The notes under the pieces were generated by a model. That model saw only the letters and a program-made list of their open reading frames with translations, was not told the DNA's origin and searched no databases. Both the position numbers and the translations under genes were made by a program. DNA of 11,193 bases from an uncultured Fimbriimonadales bacterium (lineage in GTDB: Bacteria > Armatimonadota > Fimbriimonadia > Fimbriimonadales > GBS-DC), in NCBI GenBank assembly GCA_937925775.1, contig CALAMM010000161.1:1-11193 (forward strand), in the 5' to 3' direction. Positions 1-7,445 of the stretch are shown here, piece by piece (the first letter of the stretch is position 1; the number at the start of each line of letters is the position of its first letter).

Positions 1-732
1 CCTGGCGTCATCGGCAAGAAGCCCATCCACCTCTTGGACGAGGAGGAGCGCACAAAAGCCCCTAAACTGCACGACCTGTGGATTGACATCGGCGCGAAGG
101 ATAAGGAAGATGCCCAAGCGAAAGTGCGCATCGGCGACCCTGTGACCTTCGCGGTGGAGTTTGAGGAACTGCAGAACGGCTTTGCGACGGCGCGCGGATT
201 CGACAACAAGATGGGGGCGTTCGTCGTGGCAGAGGCGTTGCGCCTGCTTGCCGAGAGCCGTCCCACCGCCGCCGTGTACGCCGTCGCCACCGTCCAAGAA
301 GAGATCGGCTTGCGCGGCGCACGCACGAGCGCTTACGGCGTGGACGCGCCTGTCGGCATCGCTGTCGATGTGACCCACGCCTCCGATTACCCCACCGTCG
401 ACAAACGGCGCGTGGGCGATGTCCGACCAGGCAAGGGACCCGTCATCTGTCGCGGCGCGAATATCAATCCGCGCGTGTTCGAAATGCTGGTGGAGGCCGC
501 CGAAGCGGAGGGCATCCCGTATCAGTTGGAGGCAGCAGGCGACGGCACGGGCACCGACGCGAACGCCATGCAGCTCAACAAGGCGGGCATGGCAACAGGG
601 CTGGTCTCCGTGCCCTTGCGCTACATGCACACGCCGTGCGAACTGCTCCACTTAGACGATGTGGAAAACGCCGCGCGCCTGCTGGCAGCGTTCACGCAGC
701 GCGTGAAGCCCGATACGGACTTCACGCCGTAG
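1..732 (+). CDS. M42 family metallo-aminopeptidase, 5' partial
   Basis: The reading frame is open from base 1, so the gene starts left of the window; about 243 residues of a family that is usually near 350 are visible. M42 enzymes (glutamyl aminopeptidase / FrvX / tetrahedral TET peptidases) are cytosolic di-metal exopeptidases that trim peptides. Family landmarks in order are GVIGKKPIHLL at the very start, LWIDIGAKDKEDA, the metal-ligand Asp in RGFDNKMG (codon 202-204), the catalytic and metal Glu pair in VQEEIGLRG (codons 298-303), the Asp in AVDVTHASD (codon 367-369), the GDGTGTDANA loop and the C-terminal His in RYMHTP (codon 628-630). All expected metal ligands in the visible part are kept, so the enzyme looks active. 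The stop is TAG and lies 12 nt from the stop of the convergent motB. A TTG at 34 is an in-frame codon inside the gene, not its start. Substrate preference cannot be told from sequence. Confidence 0.95.
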   Translation, partial: PGVIGKKPIHLLDEEERTKAPKLHDLWIDIGAKDKEDAQAKVRIGDPVTFAVEFEELQNGFATARGFDNKMGAFVVAEALRLLAESRPTAAVYAVATVQEEIGLRGARTSAYGVDAPVGIAVDVTHASDYPTVDKRRVGDVRPGKGPVICRGANINPRVFEMLVEAAEAEGIPYQLEAAGDGTGTDANAMQLNKAGMATGLVSVPLRYMHTPCELLHLDDVENAARLLAAFTQRVKPDTDFTP

Positions 733-744
733 ACGAGCAGAGGC

Positions 745-1581
745 TTAGTCGGGCAGTTTCGCCTCAGACGGCTCCTCAGAAGTGTAGGGAATCAGGAGCG
801 ACACGCGCCGATTCGAGTAGTGAAACGGGTCCTGCGGGTGGCGCAGGCGTGTGTCGGCGTAGCCGCGTACTTCGGCGACCTGCCCCTTCCATAGCCCCGC
901 GCTCTCCAACACGCGGCGCGCCGCGTTCGCTCGGTCCGTAGAGAGTTCCCAGTTCGAGTAGCCACTGCCAGGACGATAAGGCTGCGCGTCCGTGTGCCCC
1001 TCCACAATCACGCGGTTGTCCAGCTTGCCCACTTTCTGCGCGATAATGCTCAGCAATCGGCGCGCGGCAGGCGTCACGGTCGCGCTCCCCGTCTGGAAAA
1101 ACACAGGCTCCTTCCCCTCCAGCAGCTCGATGCGCAAGCCCTCCTTGACGAACTCGATTTTCACATACTCCTTGAGGCGCGCGAGTTCGGGAATGCGCGA
1201 AAGCGCGGTCTCCACATACTTTTTGAACTCCTCCAGCTCCTTGCGCTCGGTTTGGCGGTCTTTCTTGATAGTCGTTTTGCCGTCTTTGGCGGCGCGGGGC
1301 ATGTGGGGCGTGTTTTTGCCGCCTGGGGGCAGCGAATCGTCGATGGTGAACACGGCTTCGCTTTTCGCGCGGACGGCTTGCATAAACCCCACAGGGTCGC
1401 GAAAATAGGCGGCGATGGCGTGGCGCGTCTTCGCGTCCAGCCCGATGAGCCACATCACCAGAAAGAACGCCATCATCGCCGTCACGAAGTCGGCGTAAGC
1501 GACCTTCCACGCGCCGCCGTGATGTCCGTGCCCGACATTTTTCTTTTTGACGATGCGAATTTCGCCACCCTCTTTCGACAT
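745..1581 (-). CDS. motB: MotB flagellar stator protein
   Basis: This 278-residue protein is the peptidoglycan-anchored half of the proton-driven flagellar stator. A basic N-terminus with a His/Gly stretch (NVGHGHHGG) is followed by the single membrane helix at about residues 28-48 (YADFVTAMMAFFLVMWLIGL). Asp31 sits where the proton-binding Asp32 of E. coli MotB lies. Residues about 55-150 form a charged linker, and the OmpA-like peptidoglycan-binding domain spans about 155-265, with VEGHTDAQPY, NWELSTDRANAARRVL and HYSNRRVSLLI. The ATG is preceded by a good Shine-Dalgarno (GAGGTGAACCG before ATG). The gene starts 12 nt after motA, the usual motA-motB order, so the two are almost surely co-expressed. 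No other flagellar gene is in the window. Proton use rather than sodium is assumed from the MotB-like helix and is not proven. Confidence 0.95.
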   Translation of the reverse strand: MSKEGGEIRIVKKKNVGHGHHGGAWKVAYADFVTAMMAFFLVMWLIGLDAKTRHAIAAYFRDPVGFMQAVRAKSEAVFTIDDSLPPGGKNTPHMPRAAKDGKTTIKKDRQTERKELEEFKKYVETALSRIPELARLKEYVKIEFVKEGLRIELLEGKEPVFFQTGSATVTPAARRLLSIIAQKVGKLDNRVIVEGHTDAQPYRPGSGYSNWELSTDRANAARRVLESAGLWKGQVAEVRGYADTRLRHPQDPFHYSNRRVSLLIPYTSEEPSEAKLPD

Positions 1582-1593
1582 CGGTTCACCTCG

Positions 1594-2466
1594 CTATGCC
1601 GCTTGCGCTTTTGCGCTGCCTTTTACGGTCTCTTCCATCTCTTGGAAGCTCGGGCGCACATGTGGCTCGATGCTGCGTCGTGCGAACTCGACGCAGGTGA
1701 GCGGTGCGTCCCCCCGCGCGAACGCGATCAACGCCTGCCGAATGCACTGATAATACTGTGCTTCGGCGTGGGCGCTGTGTTCCAGCGCGGCTGCCAACGG
1801 CTGAAACACGCCGTACGCCAGCAACACGCCCAAGAAGGTGCCCACCAGCGCCGCTGCAACCTTGTGCCCGATGGTCTCAGGTCCCTGATCCAGGTAGCCC
1901 ATCGTAATCACGACGCCCAGCACCGCCGCCACGATTCCGAAACCGGGCATCGCGTCCCCGATTTTGCTCAGTGCGTGCGAGGGGCGCATGACCTCCTCGT
2001 GGTGTTTCTCAAGGTCGGTCTCGGTCAGCTCCGCCAGTTCGAACGCGCCCACCGCGCCCGTGAGCACCACCTTCATCGTATCGCATAGGAAGTCAAGCGC
2101 GTGATGATTGCTCAGCAGGAATGGGTACTGCTGGAACAGGGTGCTTTCGTGGGGTCGTTCGACATGCTGCTCCAACGCGAGCAACCCCTCTTTGCGAGCA
2201 AGGGAAAACAGGGCGAACAACGCCTGGAGCAGTTCCAGGAAGGTCTCTTTTTTGCTGTAGGGGCTTCCCTTGAGCAAGCCCAGCACGCCCTTGATAATCG
2301 CGGCGATGACGCTGGGCGGGTTCGAAGCCACCAGCGCGCCCAGCCCTGCGCCCCCGATAATGATAAACTCCGAAATCTGGATCAGCGCGGCGATTTTACC
2401 GCCGTGCAGGATAAAACCGCCGAACACCGCGCCGAACACGATGATGAACCCGATAATCGTGGTCAT
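1594..2466 (-). CDS. motA: MotA flagellar stator protein
   Basis: MotA is the membrane partner of MotB; the complex passes ions across the inner membrane and pushes on the rotor protein FliG. I choose the ATG at 2464-2466 (290 residues) because MotA proteins begin with a motif like MTTIIGFIIVFGAVFGGFIL. A longer frame to 2550 would run into the upstream gene and adds non-MotA residues. Four helices are visible, near residues 2-20, 33-50, 172-191 and 203-223. Key residues match E. coli with an offset of one: Arg91 and Glu99 of the cytoplasmic loop (RKEGLLALEQ) that contact FliG, Pro174 (DAMPGFGIVAAVLG) and Pro223 (GVFQPLA) that support torque generation. It lies 52 nt after the TPR gene and 12 nt before motB. 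A GGAGG lies 13 nt before the ATG inside a small hairpin, so initiation may be structured or coupled. Confidence 0.95.
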   Translation of the reverse strand: MTTIIGFIIVFGAVFGGFILHGGKIAALIQISEFIIIGGAGLGALVASNPPSVIAAIIKGVLGLLKGSPYSKKETFLELLQALFALFSLARKEGLLALEQHVERPHESTLFQQYPFLLSNHHALDFLCDTMKVVLTGAVGAFELAELTETDLEKHHEEVMRPSHALSKIGDAMPGFGIVAAVLGVVITMGYLDQGPETIGHKVAAALVGTFLGVLLAYGVFQPLAAALEHSAHAEAQYYQCIRQALIAFARGDAPLTCVEFARRSIEPHVRPSFQEMEETVKGSAKAQAA

Positions 2467-2518
2467 GCCGCCCGATACGCCTCCACTTGGGAGGTTATTC
2501 CATATTAGGGGCGGGTTC

Positions 2519-3190
2519 TCATTCGAGCAGTCGGTTCCGCGCAGCAGCACTTAGCGGAGCATCGATGAACGCATAGACCCATGTCAGGAACATCACGAGC
2601 GCGGAGAACACCTGCACTTCGCTCATCGTCCCACGCACGCGACTGGGATTCACCAAGTACGCCAGCAGGTTGTAGACAAAATCGCTCCCGCCCGGCGTGG
2701 TGAGAAAGACAATCATCCCCACAATCATAATCCCCAGGATGATGCCCCCCTTGACGAACTGCCCGTTGTAGAGCTGCCCGACGCCGGGCATCAGCAGCGA
2801 GAGCAGGAACGCCAGTCCGGGGTTGCGCGGCAGGGCAAGGGAATCCCCTCTCCCTTTTCCCTCCAATGCGCGTTCCCACTGCTGGTACTGCTCCTGCTGG
2901 CGCGTGAGTTGCAGCACGGCTTCAGCGTATTTGCGCTCGAGGGCGGCGTTCTCAGGGGCGAGCTCGTGCGCTTTTTTGTAGGCGTCGTGCGCACCTTGCC
3001 AGTCTTCTGCCTCGCGCAGATAGTCGCCCAGCAGTTCCCAGACGCCCGCGTTTTCGGCGTCCAGTTCCAACGCCTGCTGGAGCAGTTCCTTCGCCTTGCT
3101 CCGTTCGCCGCGCACCTGATGGATGTGCGCCAAGCGAAGCAGTCGCTCAATCTCTTCGCGCCTCGGATCCAACTCGCTTCCGAGATTCAT
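2519..3190 (-). CDS. TPR protein with TM2-like membrane tail
   Basis: This 223-residue protein has an N-terminal helical part with about two tetratricopeptide repeats. The clearest are around residues 15-47 (QVRGERSKAKELLQQALELD) and 48-81 (GDYLREAEDWQGAHDAYKKA). A Gln/Glu-rich helix follows at about 90-110. The second half is a membrane domain. The stretch PGLAFLLSLLMPGVGQLYNG at about 124-143, then QFVKGGIILGIMIVGMIVFL, resembles TM2/DUF5683-type helical hairpins, and a further helix lies at about 194-212. I use the ATG at 3188-3190; a TTG at 3215-3217 in the same frame would add nine residues. Either start overlaps the end of rsfS, by 44 nt with the ATG, which suggests translational coupling. 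It precedes motA-motB, so it could be a scaffold near the flagellar stator, but that is only a guess from position. The function is unknown. Confidence 0.8.
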   Translation of the reverse strand: MNLGSELDPRREEIERLLRLAHIHQVRGERSKAKELLQQALELDAENAGVWELLGDYLREAEDWQGAHDAYKKAHELAPENAALERKYAEAVLQLTRQQEQYQQWERALEGKGRGDSLALPRNPGLAFLLSLLMPGVGQLYNGQFVKGGIILGIMIVGMIVFLTTPGGSDFVYNLLAYLVNPSRVRGTMSEVQVFSALVMFLTWVYAFIDAPLSAAARNRLLE

Positions 3191-3545
3191 CGCCTGTATA
3201 TTCCCTGAGACTTTCAATCAGTGGCGCGTTCTCCCAGAACGCCTCCAGCCCGTAGTGCTGGCGCGTCTCCTCGCGCATGATATGCACGACCACATCGCCG
3301 TAGTCCAACAGCACCCAGGTCGCCTCGCGGTAGCCTTCCACACGCAGGGCGCGCTCGCCTACCTCCCGCAAACGGTCCTGAATGCGATCCGCTATCGAGC
3401 GGATATGCACATCCGAGTTGCCGCTGCAGACGATAAAGTAGTCCGCAATAAGCGTTTTACCGCGCAGATCGAGCGCGTTGATGCGCTCGGCTTTAGCGTC
3501 CTCCGCCGCGTTCAGAATCATTTGACGCTTCTGTTCCGTCGTCAT
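3147..3545 (-). CDS. rsfS: Ribosomal silencing factor RsfS
   Basis: RsfS (Iojap/DUF143 family) binds ribosomal protein uL14 on the large subunit and blocks subunit joining, which saves energy in starvation. The 132-residue product has the family core: an N-terminal helix (QMILNAAEDAKAERINALDL), then ADYFIVCSGNSDVHIRSIAD at about residues 34-53, then WVLLDYGDVVVHIM at about 77-90 and HYGLEAFWENAP at about 97-108. After that comes a charged tail of about 20 residues beyond the usual end; the last 44 nt overlap the next gene. The ATG at 3543-3545 lies inside the end of nadD (53-nt overlap), with a GGAG about 10 nt upstream. The nadD-rsfS pair is a very common bacterial arrangement, which supports both calls. 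Confidence 0.95.
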   Translation of the reverse strand: MTTEQKRQMILNAAEDAKAERINALDLRGKTLIADYFIVCSGNSDVHIRSIADRIQDRLREVGERALRVEGYREATWVLLDYGDVVVHIMREETRQHYGLEAFWENAPLIESLREYTGDESRKRVGSEARRD

Positions 3546-4146
3546 ATCGCTCTGGCTCCAGATACAACCGATGTTGCTGTATATATTCTATCACACTGGG
3601 GGGTGTGAGATAGCGAATTGAGCGTCCCAGCCGCACGCGCTGCCGAATGTCGCTCGCGCTGACGCCCAGCGGGGTCATCGGGACAGGTAGCACGCGCTGG
3701 CGTATCGGGTCAGGCAGTTGCGCCAGCGTCGCCTGCAGGTCGTAATCGGGGCGTGCGCCCACCAACAAGCGGCACTCGCGCACGATGGAATGAGGCTCGC
3801 GCCACGCCATAAAGCCCTGAAGCGCGTCCGCGCCCAGAATCAAAAACAGTTCGGCGTCGGGGTACGCGGCGCGCAGGGCGCGGAGCGTGTCGATAGTGTA
3901 GGAAACGCCCCCTCGCTGGATCTCTAACTCGGAGACCTCGAAGGACGGGTTGTCCCCCACCGCGAGGCGAAGCATCTGCAGGCGGTGCGCCGCGTCGCTC
4001 AGCCGCTCGGCAGTGCGAAACGGCGAGACACGGGCAGGCATAAACAGCACGCGCTCCAGAACCGCCGCCTCGCGCGACTCCTCCGCCAGCCGCAGGTGCC
4101 CGTAATGCACCGGGTCAAAAGTACCGCCAAACAGCGCCAAACGCAC
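3493..4146 (-). CDS. nadD: Nicotinate-nucleotide adenylyltransferase NadD
   Basis: NadD joins nicotinate mononucleotide and ATP to give deamido-NAD, the next-to-last step of NAD synthesis, in the cytosol. The 217-residue protein starts with the nucleotidyltransferase motif LFGGTFDPVHYGHL (residues 5-18) holding the two histidines (14 and 17) that bind ATP phosphates. It continues with MPARVSPFR, the substrate loop GGVSYTIDTL at about 79-88, LILGADAL at about 102-109 and the C-terminal VSASDIRQRVRLG at about 162-174, which stands for the usual ISSTxIR motif. The start is GTG (4144-4146), supported by GGGAG five nt upstream and by the conserved N-terminus. The last 17 residues or so overlap rsfS and are not needed by the fold. 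It is the first gene of the minus-strand cluster, divergent from nuoL. Confidence 0.96.
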   Translation of the reverse strand: MRLALFGGTFDPVHYGHLRLAEESREAAVLERVLFMPARVSPFRTAERLSDAAHRLQMLRLAVGDNPSFEVSELEIQRGGVSYTIDTLRALRAAYPDAELFLILGADALQGFMAWREPHSIVRECRLLVGARPDYDLQATLAQLPDPIRQRVLPVPMTPLGVSASDIRQRVRLGRSIRYLTPPSVIEYIQQHRLYLEPERYDDGTEASNDSERGGGR

Positions 4147-4167
4147 GCTCTCCCAGTTCGACAGAAC

Positions 4168-4203
4168 GCGACAATCTCCCGCTCAACAGGTATAATCCTT
4201 GAC
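4168..4203 (+). promoter_or_regulatory. Promoter of nuoL, near-leaderless
   Basis: A perfect TATAAT lies at 4191-4196. Seventeen bases upstream, GCGACA at 4168-4173 matches the last four bases of TTGACA. Transcription would begin about seven bases after the -10 box, only two or three bases before the nuoL ATG at 4206, and no Shine-Dalgarno precedes that ATG. The 59-bp gap to the divergent nadD must also hold the nadD promoter, for which I see no good boxes. Confidence 0.65.
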
Positions 4204-4205
4204 GC

Positions 4206-6176
4206 ATGGACAAATCGGCGGTCGAACTCGTACTCTGGATCCTCGCGTTGCCGTTGGCAGGGAGCCTGTTGCACGCGCTGCTGGGCGGCTGGCTTGTGCG
4301 GACGCTGGGTGAAAAGGTGGGCAAGTGGCTCATCGGCGCGGTCGGCACGGGCGTGGTGCTGGGCGCGTTCGCGCTCGGATGGCAGCTGTTCCAAGCGATG
4401 CTCCGACTACCCGACGACCAGCGCACCCTAACCTACCTGCTGACCGACTGGATCAAGGTCGCCAGCCTGAGCATTCCAATCGAGTTCATTCTCGATCCCC
4501 TCTCGATTCTGATGACGCTCATCGTGACTGGCATCGGCGGGCTGATTCACCTCTACGCAACAGGCTACATGGCGGACGACGAGGACTACCCGCGCTTTTT
4601 TACCTACTTTAATCTGTTCATCTTCTTCATGCTCACTCTCGTGCTGGCGGGCAACTTTTTGGTGATGTTCGTCGGCTGGGAGGGCGTGGGATTGTGCAGT
4701 TATCTGCTGATTGGCTTTTTCTATCGCAACTCGGAATGGAAGGCGAACACCGACGCGGCGAACAAGGCATTTATCGTGAACCGAATCGGCGACGCGGGCT
4801 ACCTGCTGGCGATGTTTCTTGTGGTTGCGCTGTTTGGAACGCTGTCGTTCGGTCAGGTGAACGCGCTGGCGCTTTCGGTGTTGCGCGACGCGGGCTGGGC
4901 GGCAACGGCGATTGCGCTGTTGTTATTCTTGGCGGCGGCGGGCAAGTCCGCGCAGCTGCCTCTCTACTTCTGGCTCCCCGACGCGATGGCGGGTCCGACC
5001 CCTGTCTCCGCGCTGATTCACGCGGCGACGATGGTCACGGCAGGCGTCTATCTGCTTGTGCGCGTGCATCCCCTCTTGGAAATGTCGCCTATGGCGATGG
5101 GGATTGTGGCGGGTGTGGGCGCGCTCACGGCGGTGTTCGCCGCCACAATCGCGATAGCGCAAACGGACATCAAGCGGATTCTGGCGTACTCCACCGTAAG
5201 CCAGCTTGGCTATATGTTTCTGGCGTGCGGGGTGGGGGCGTTCTGGGCTGGGATGTTCCATGTGGCTACGCATGCGTTTTTCAAAGCGTTGCTGTTTCTG
5301 GCGGCTGGCTCGGTGCTCATCGCGCTGCACCATCAGGGCGACATCCGCAAGATGGGGGGTCTGGCGCGAGCGTTGCCCATCACGGCAGCGACGATGCTGG
5401 TCGGCTGGCTCGCGATTGCGGGCATTCCACCCCTATCGGGCTTCTGGTCTAAAGAGGCGATCCTGCTCAGTGTGTACCACGCGAAGCTGGTGAACTTCGC
5501 GCCTGTGCTGTTCGGCGTGGGCATCCTGACGGCAGGGCTAACGGCGGCGTATATGACGCGCCTGGTGTGGTTGGTGTTCTTCGCGCCCCCTGCGCCCCAG
5601 ACGAATCACGACGCGCCCCACCACGAGCCACCCCGCGAGAGGTATACGACCGTGCTGAGCGTGCTGGGACTGCTTGCGCTTGGCTCCATCGTGTTCGGCT
5701 GGCTGCTGCCGAACGAGAAGGCGTTCCACGAGTTTCTCAAGCCTGTCGCTGAGCCAACGATTCTCGCGCAGGACCAGTTATTCCTGAGCGCGGAGGCGGG
5801 TAAAGGCTTGGTGTTCGCAATCGCGTTGGGGGCGGCGGTTCTCGGCATCCTGTTTGGCATAGTACGGTATCGGCGTGGGATGCCTCCTGCAGAAGCGCGG
5901 CTGCAAGGCGTATGGGGTGCTGCGCATAAGCAGTGGGGCTACGACGGCGTGATGCGCGCACTCGGTGTGAACTTCGGGGGCGCCCTCGCGCTCATCCTCG
6001 CCGTGATCGTGGAGAGCCTCATCGATACGGTGGTCAACCTTATTGGTTCACTGGCGCGGGCTGTGGGCAACGGACTGCGCCCGATTCAGAGTGGCTATGT
6101 GCGCTCGTATGCGTTCGTGATGATGCTGGGCGCGTTGCTCCTGTTGATTGTTGCGTTCATGTACGGCTTGCGATAG
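4206..6176 (+). CDS. nuoL: NADH-quinone oxidoreductase subunit L (NuoL)
   Basis: NuoL is the distal antiporter-like subunit of respiratory complex I and carries one proton channel in the membrane arm. The 656-residue product is full length for the family and almost entirely hydrophobic. Channel residues are present: Glu159 in FVGWEGVGLCSYLL, Asp183 in ANTDAANKAF, Lys247 in AAAGKSAQLPLYFWLPDAM, His272 in SALIHAATMVTAGVYL, Lys323 in TDIKRILAYSTVSQLGYM, His352/His356 in FHVATHAFFKALLFL and Lys416 in SGFWSKEAIL. Residues about 530-656 form the long C-terminal part with a lateral helix, which separates NuoL from NuoM, NuoN and the shorter DabB-type relatives. What is odd is the location: no other nuo gene is adjacent, as it is flanked by divergent nadD and a cation antiporter. 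It begins at ATG just after a TATAAT box without a Shine-Dalgarno. A stand-alone antiporter or bicarbonate-uptake role is possible but less likely given the intact NuoL signature. Confidence 0.93.
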   Translation: MDKSAVELVLWILALPLAGSLLHALLGGWLVRTLGEKVGKWLIGAVGTGVVLGAFALGWQLFQAMLRLPDDQRTLTYLLTDWIKVASLSIPIEFILDPLSILMTLIVTGIGGLIHLYATGYMADDEDYPRFFTYFNLFIFFMLTLVLAGNFLVMFVGWEGVGLCSYLLIGFFYRNSEWKANTDAANKAFIVNRIGDAGYLLAMFLVVALFGTLSFGQVNALALSVLRDAGWAATAIALLLFLAAAGKSAQLPLYFWLPDAMAGPTPVSALIHAATMVTAGVYLLVRVHPLLEMSPMAMGIVAGVGALTAVFAATIAIAQTDIKRILAYSTVSQLGYMFLACGVGAFWAGMFHVATHAFFKALLFLAAGSVLIALHHQGDIRKMGGLARALPITAATMLVGWLAIAGIPPLSGFWSKEAILLSVYHAKLVNFAPVLFGVGILTAGLTAAYMTRLVWLVFFAPPAPQTNHDAPHHEPPRERYTTVLSVLGLLALGSIVFGWLLPNEKAFHEFLKPVAEPTILAQDQLFLSAEAGKGLVFAIALGAAVLGILFGIVRYRRGMPPAEARLQGVWGAAHKQWGYDGVMRALGVNFGGALALILAVIVESLIDTVVNLIGSLARAVGNGLRPIQSGYVRSYAFVMMLGALLLLIVAFMYGLR

Positions 6177-6191
6177 GAGGCAGGAACGACA

Positions 6192-7310
6192 TTGGAGAAG
6201 GTGTGGCTGATTTTGCCAGGACTCCTGCTGCTGATTGGCGGTGGCGAGTGGCTGGTGCGCGGTGCTTCGCGCCTTGCGTCGTTGTGGGGCGTGCCCCCTG
6301 TGGTCATCGGGTTGAGCGTAGTCGCGTTCGGCACCAGCGCACCCGAACTCGCCGTCTCCGTGCTCTCCGCCTATCGCGGACAGCCCGACATCGCCGTCGG
6401 AAATGTGGTCGGAAGCAATATCGTCAACATCCTGCTGATTCTGGGGCTGTCGGCGGTGGTGGCGCCGTTGGCGGTCAGCATCCGCCTGATTAAAATCGAG
6501 GTGCCGATGATGATCGGCACAGCGCTGCTATTTTTCGTGCTGGGCTATGATGGCAAACTGACGCGACTGGACGGCGTGCTCCTGGTGGGGATCTTCGCAG
6601 GCTACCTATGGTGGATGGCACGCTCGGCGCGCTCCGAACCGATTCTGGAGAAGGAACTGGAGGAGATTGGCATCATCCCGCGCGACGGCTGGACTTACTT
6701 CAAGCTGGCGGGACTAATCGTGTTCGGTCTGCTGGGGCTGTCGCTTGGCTCGGAATGGCTCATCCAAGGCGCTGTGGCAACGGCGCGTGCGCTCGGCGTA
6801 AGTGAATTAGTGATTGGATTGACGGTGGTAGCGATCGGCACCTCCCTGCCCGAGCTGGCAACCTCCGTGATTGCAAGCCTGCGCGGTGAGCGCGACATCT
6901 CCGTCGGAAATGTGATTGGTAGCAACATCTTCAACATTCTGTCGGTGCTGGGCTTCAGCAGCCTTGTCGCACCGAACGGGATGGCGATTGCCCCTGCCGT
7001 GTTGCGATTCGACGCGCTGGTGATGATTGCGGTCTCCCTCGCCTGCTTCCCCGTGTTCTTCAACGGATTCCAAATCAAACGCTGGGAAGGCGCGCTGTTC
7101 GTGTTTTACTACATCGCCTACACAGTCTATCTCATCCTCCACTCGAGCCACCACGACGCGCTCGACGAATATACGCTGGCGATGCGGTATTTTGTATTGC
7201 CATTCACGATGATTGCACTGATATTGACGCTCGCGTTCGCCTGGAATCGGCAGTACCTCCAGCCGCGCCGATTGAGCCGCCGCGTGAAAGCGGACAAGCC
7301 GTCTTCGTGA
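6192..7310 (+). CDS. Na+/Ca2+ antiporter, CaCA family (YrbG-like)
   Basis: This inner-membrane exchanger is expected to expel calcium in return for sodium or protons. The 372-residue protein has the two inverted alpha repeats of the family. The first is VVAFGTSAPELAVSVLSA (about 43-60) with GNVVGSNIVNILLILG (70-85). The second is VVAIGTSLPELATSVIASL (212-230) with GNVIGSNIFNILSVLG (239-254). The ion-binding Glu52 and Glu221 and the paired Asn/Ser in GSN are intact. An acidic cytoplasmic loop (about 144-166) links the halves. After the second repeat there are extra hydrophobic segments (about 300-316 and 332-351) and a basic tail (RRLSRRVK), making it longer than E. coli YrbG. The start is TTG at 6192, with AGGAGG at 6175-6180 overlapping the nuoL stop. 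With only 15 nt between them the two genes are probably one transcript. Confidence 0.9.
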   Translation: MEKVWLILPGLLLLIGGGEWLVRGASRLASLWGVPPVVIGLSVVAFGTSAPELAVSVLSAYRGQPDIAVGNVVGSNIVNILLILGLSAVVAPLAVSIRLIKIEVPMMIGTALLFFVLGYDGKLTRLDGVLLVGIFAGYLWWMARSARSEPILEKELEEIGIIPRDGWTYFKLAGLIVFGLLGLSLGSEWLIQGAVATARALGVSELVIGLTVVAIGTSLPELATSVIASLRGERDISVGNVIGSNIFNILSVLGFSSLVAPNGMAIAPAVLRFDALVMIAVSLACFPVFFNGFQIKRWEGALFVFYYIAYTVYLILHSSHHDALDEYTLAMRYFVLPFTMIALILTLAFAWNRQYLQPRRLSRRVKADKPSS

Positions 7311-7339
7311 GAAGCAATCGCCGCAGTGCCCACGAGCTT

Positions 7340-7445
7340 TACCCCCAGAGGCTGTTTGAAAAAGGATGCGGGGCAAGGGCAGGCACGCAGGCTCGTCCCT
7401 ACGATGTTGGCGACGGGGACAGGACGGGTGTGCCCTACCCCCCCC
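7340..7445. repeat. Possible small dispersed repeat (MITE/REP-like)
   Basis: The gap between the antiporter and feo genes is 173 nt. Its middle is GC-rich and has a non-coding look, with two related units: GGGCAGGCACGCAGG ending in TCCCTAC (about 7377-7404) and GGGGACAGGACGGG ending in GCCCTAC (about 7415-7437). The outer ends GGCAGGCAC and GTGTGCCCTACC are imperfect inverted copies. The stretch ends in a run of eight Cs (7438-7445) touching the -35 box of the feo promoter. Only one example is fully visible here, so calling it a repeat family is inference. Confidence 0.35.

Noticed and set aside
733..744. Bidirectional terminator between the M42 peptidase and motB
   Set aside because: The gap is only 12 nt. 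GAGGC and GCCTC nearby could pair over a long loop, but no stable stem with a T-tract is seen.
994..2088. 364-codon plus-strand frame opposite motB and motA
   Set aside because: It is the antisense of two clearly identified stator genes, has His/Arg-rich shadow composition and no recognisable domain or ribosome site.
2464..2550. Longer MotA start at 2550 adding 28 residues
   Set aside because: The extension overlaps the end of the TPR gene and does not resemble MotA, whose usual N-terminus begins at the ATG at 2466.
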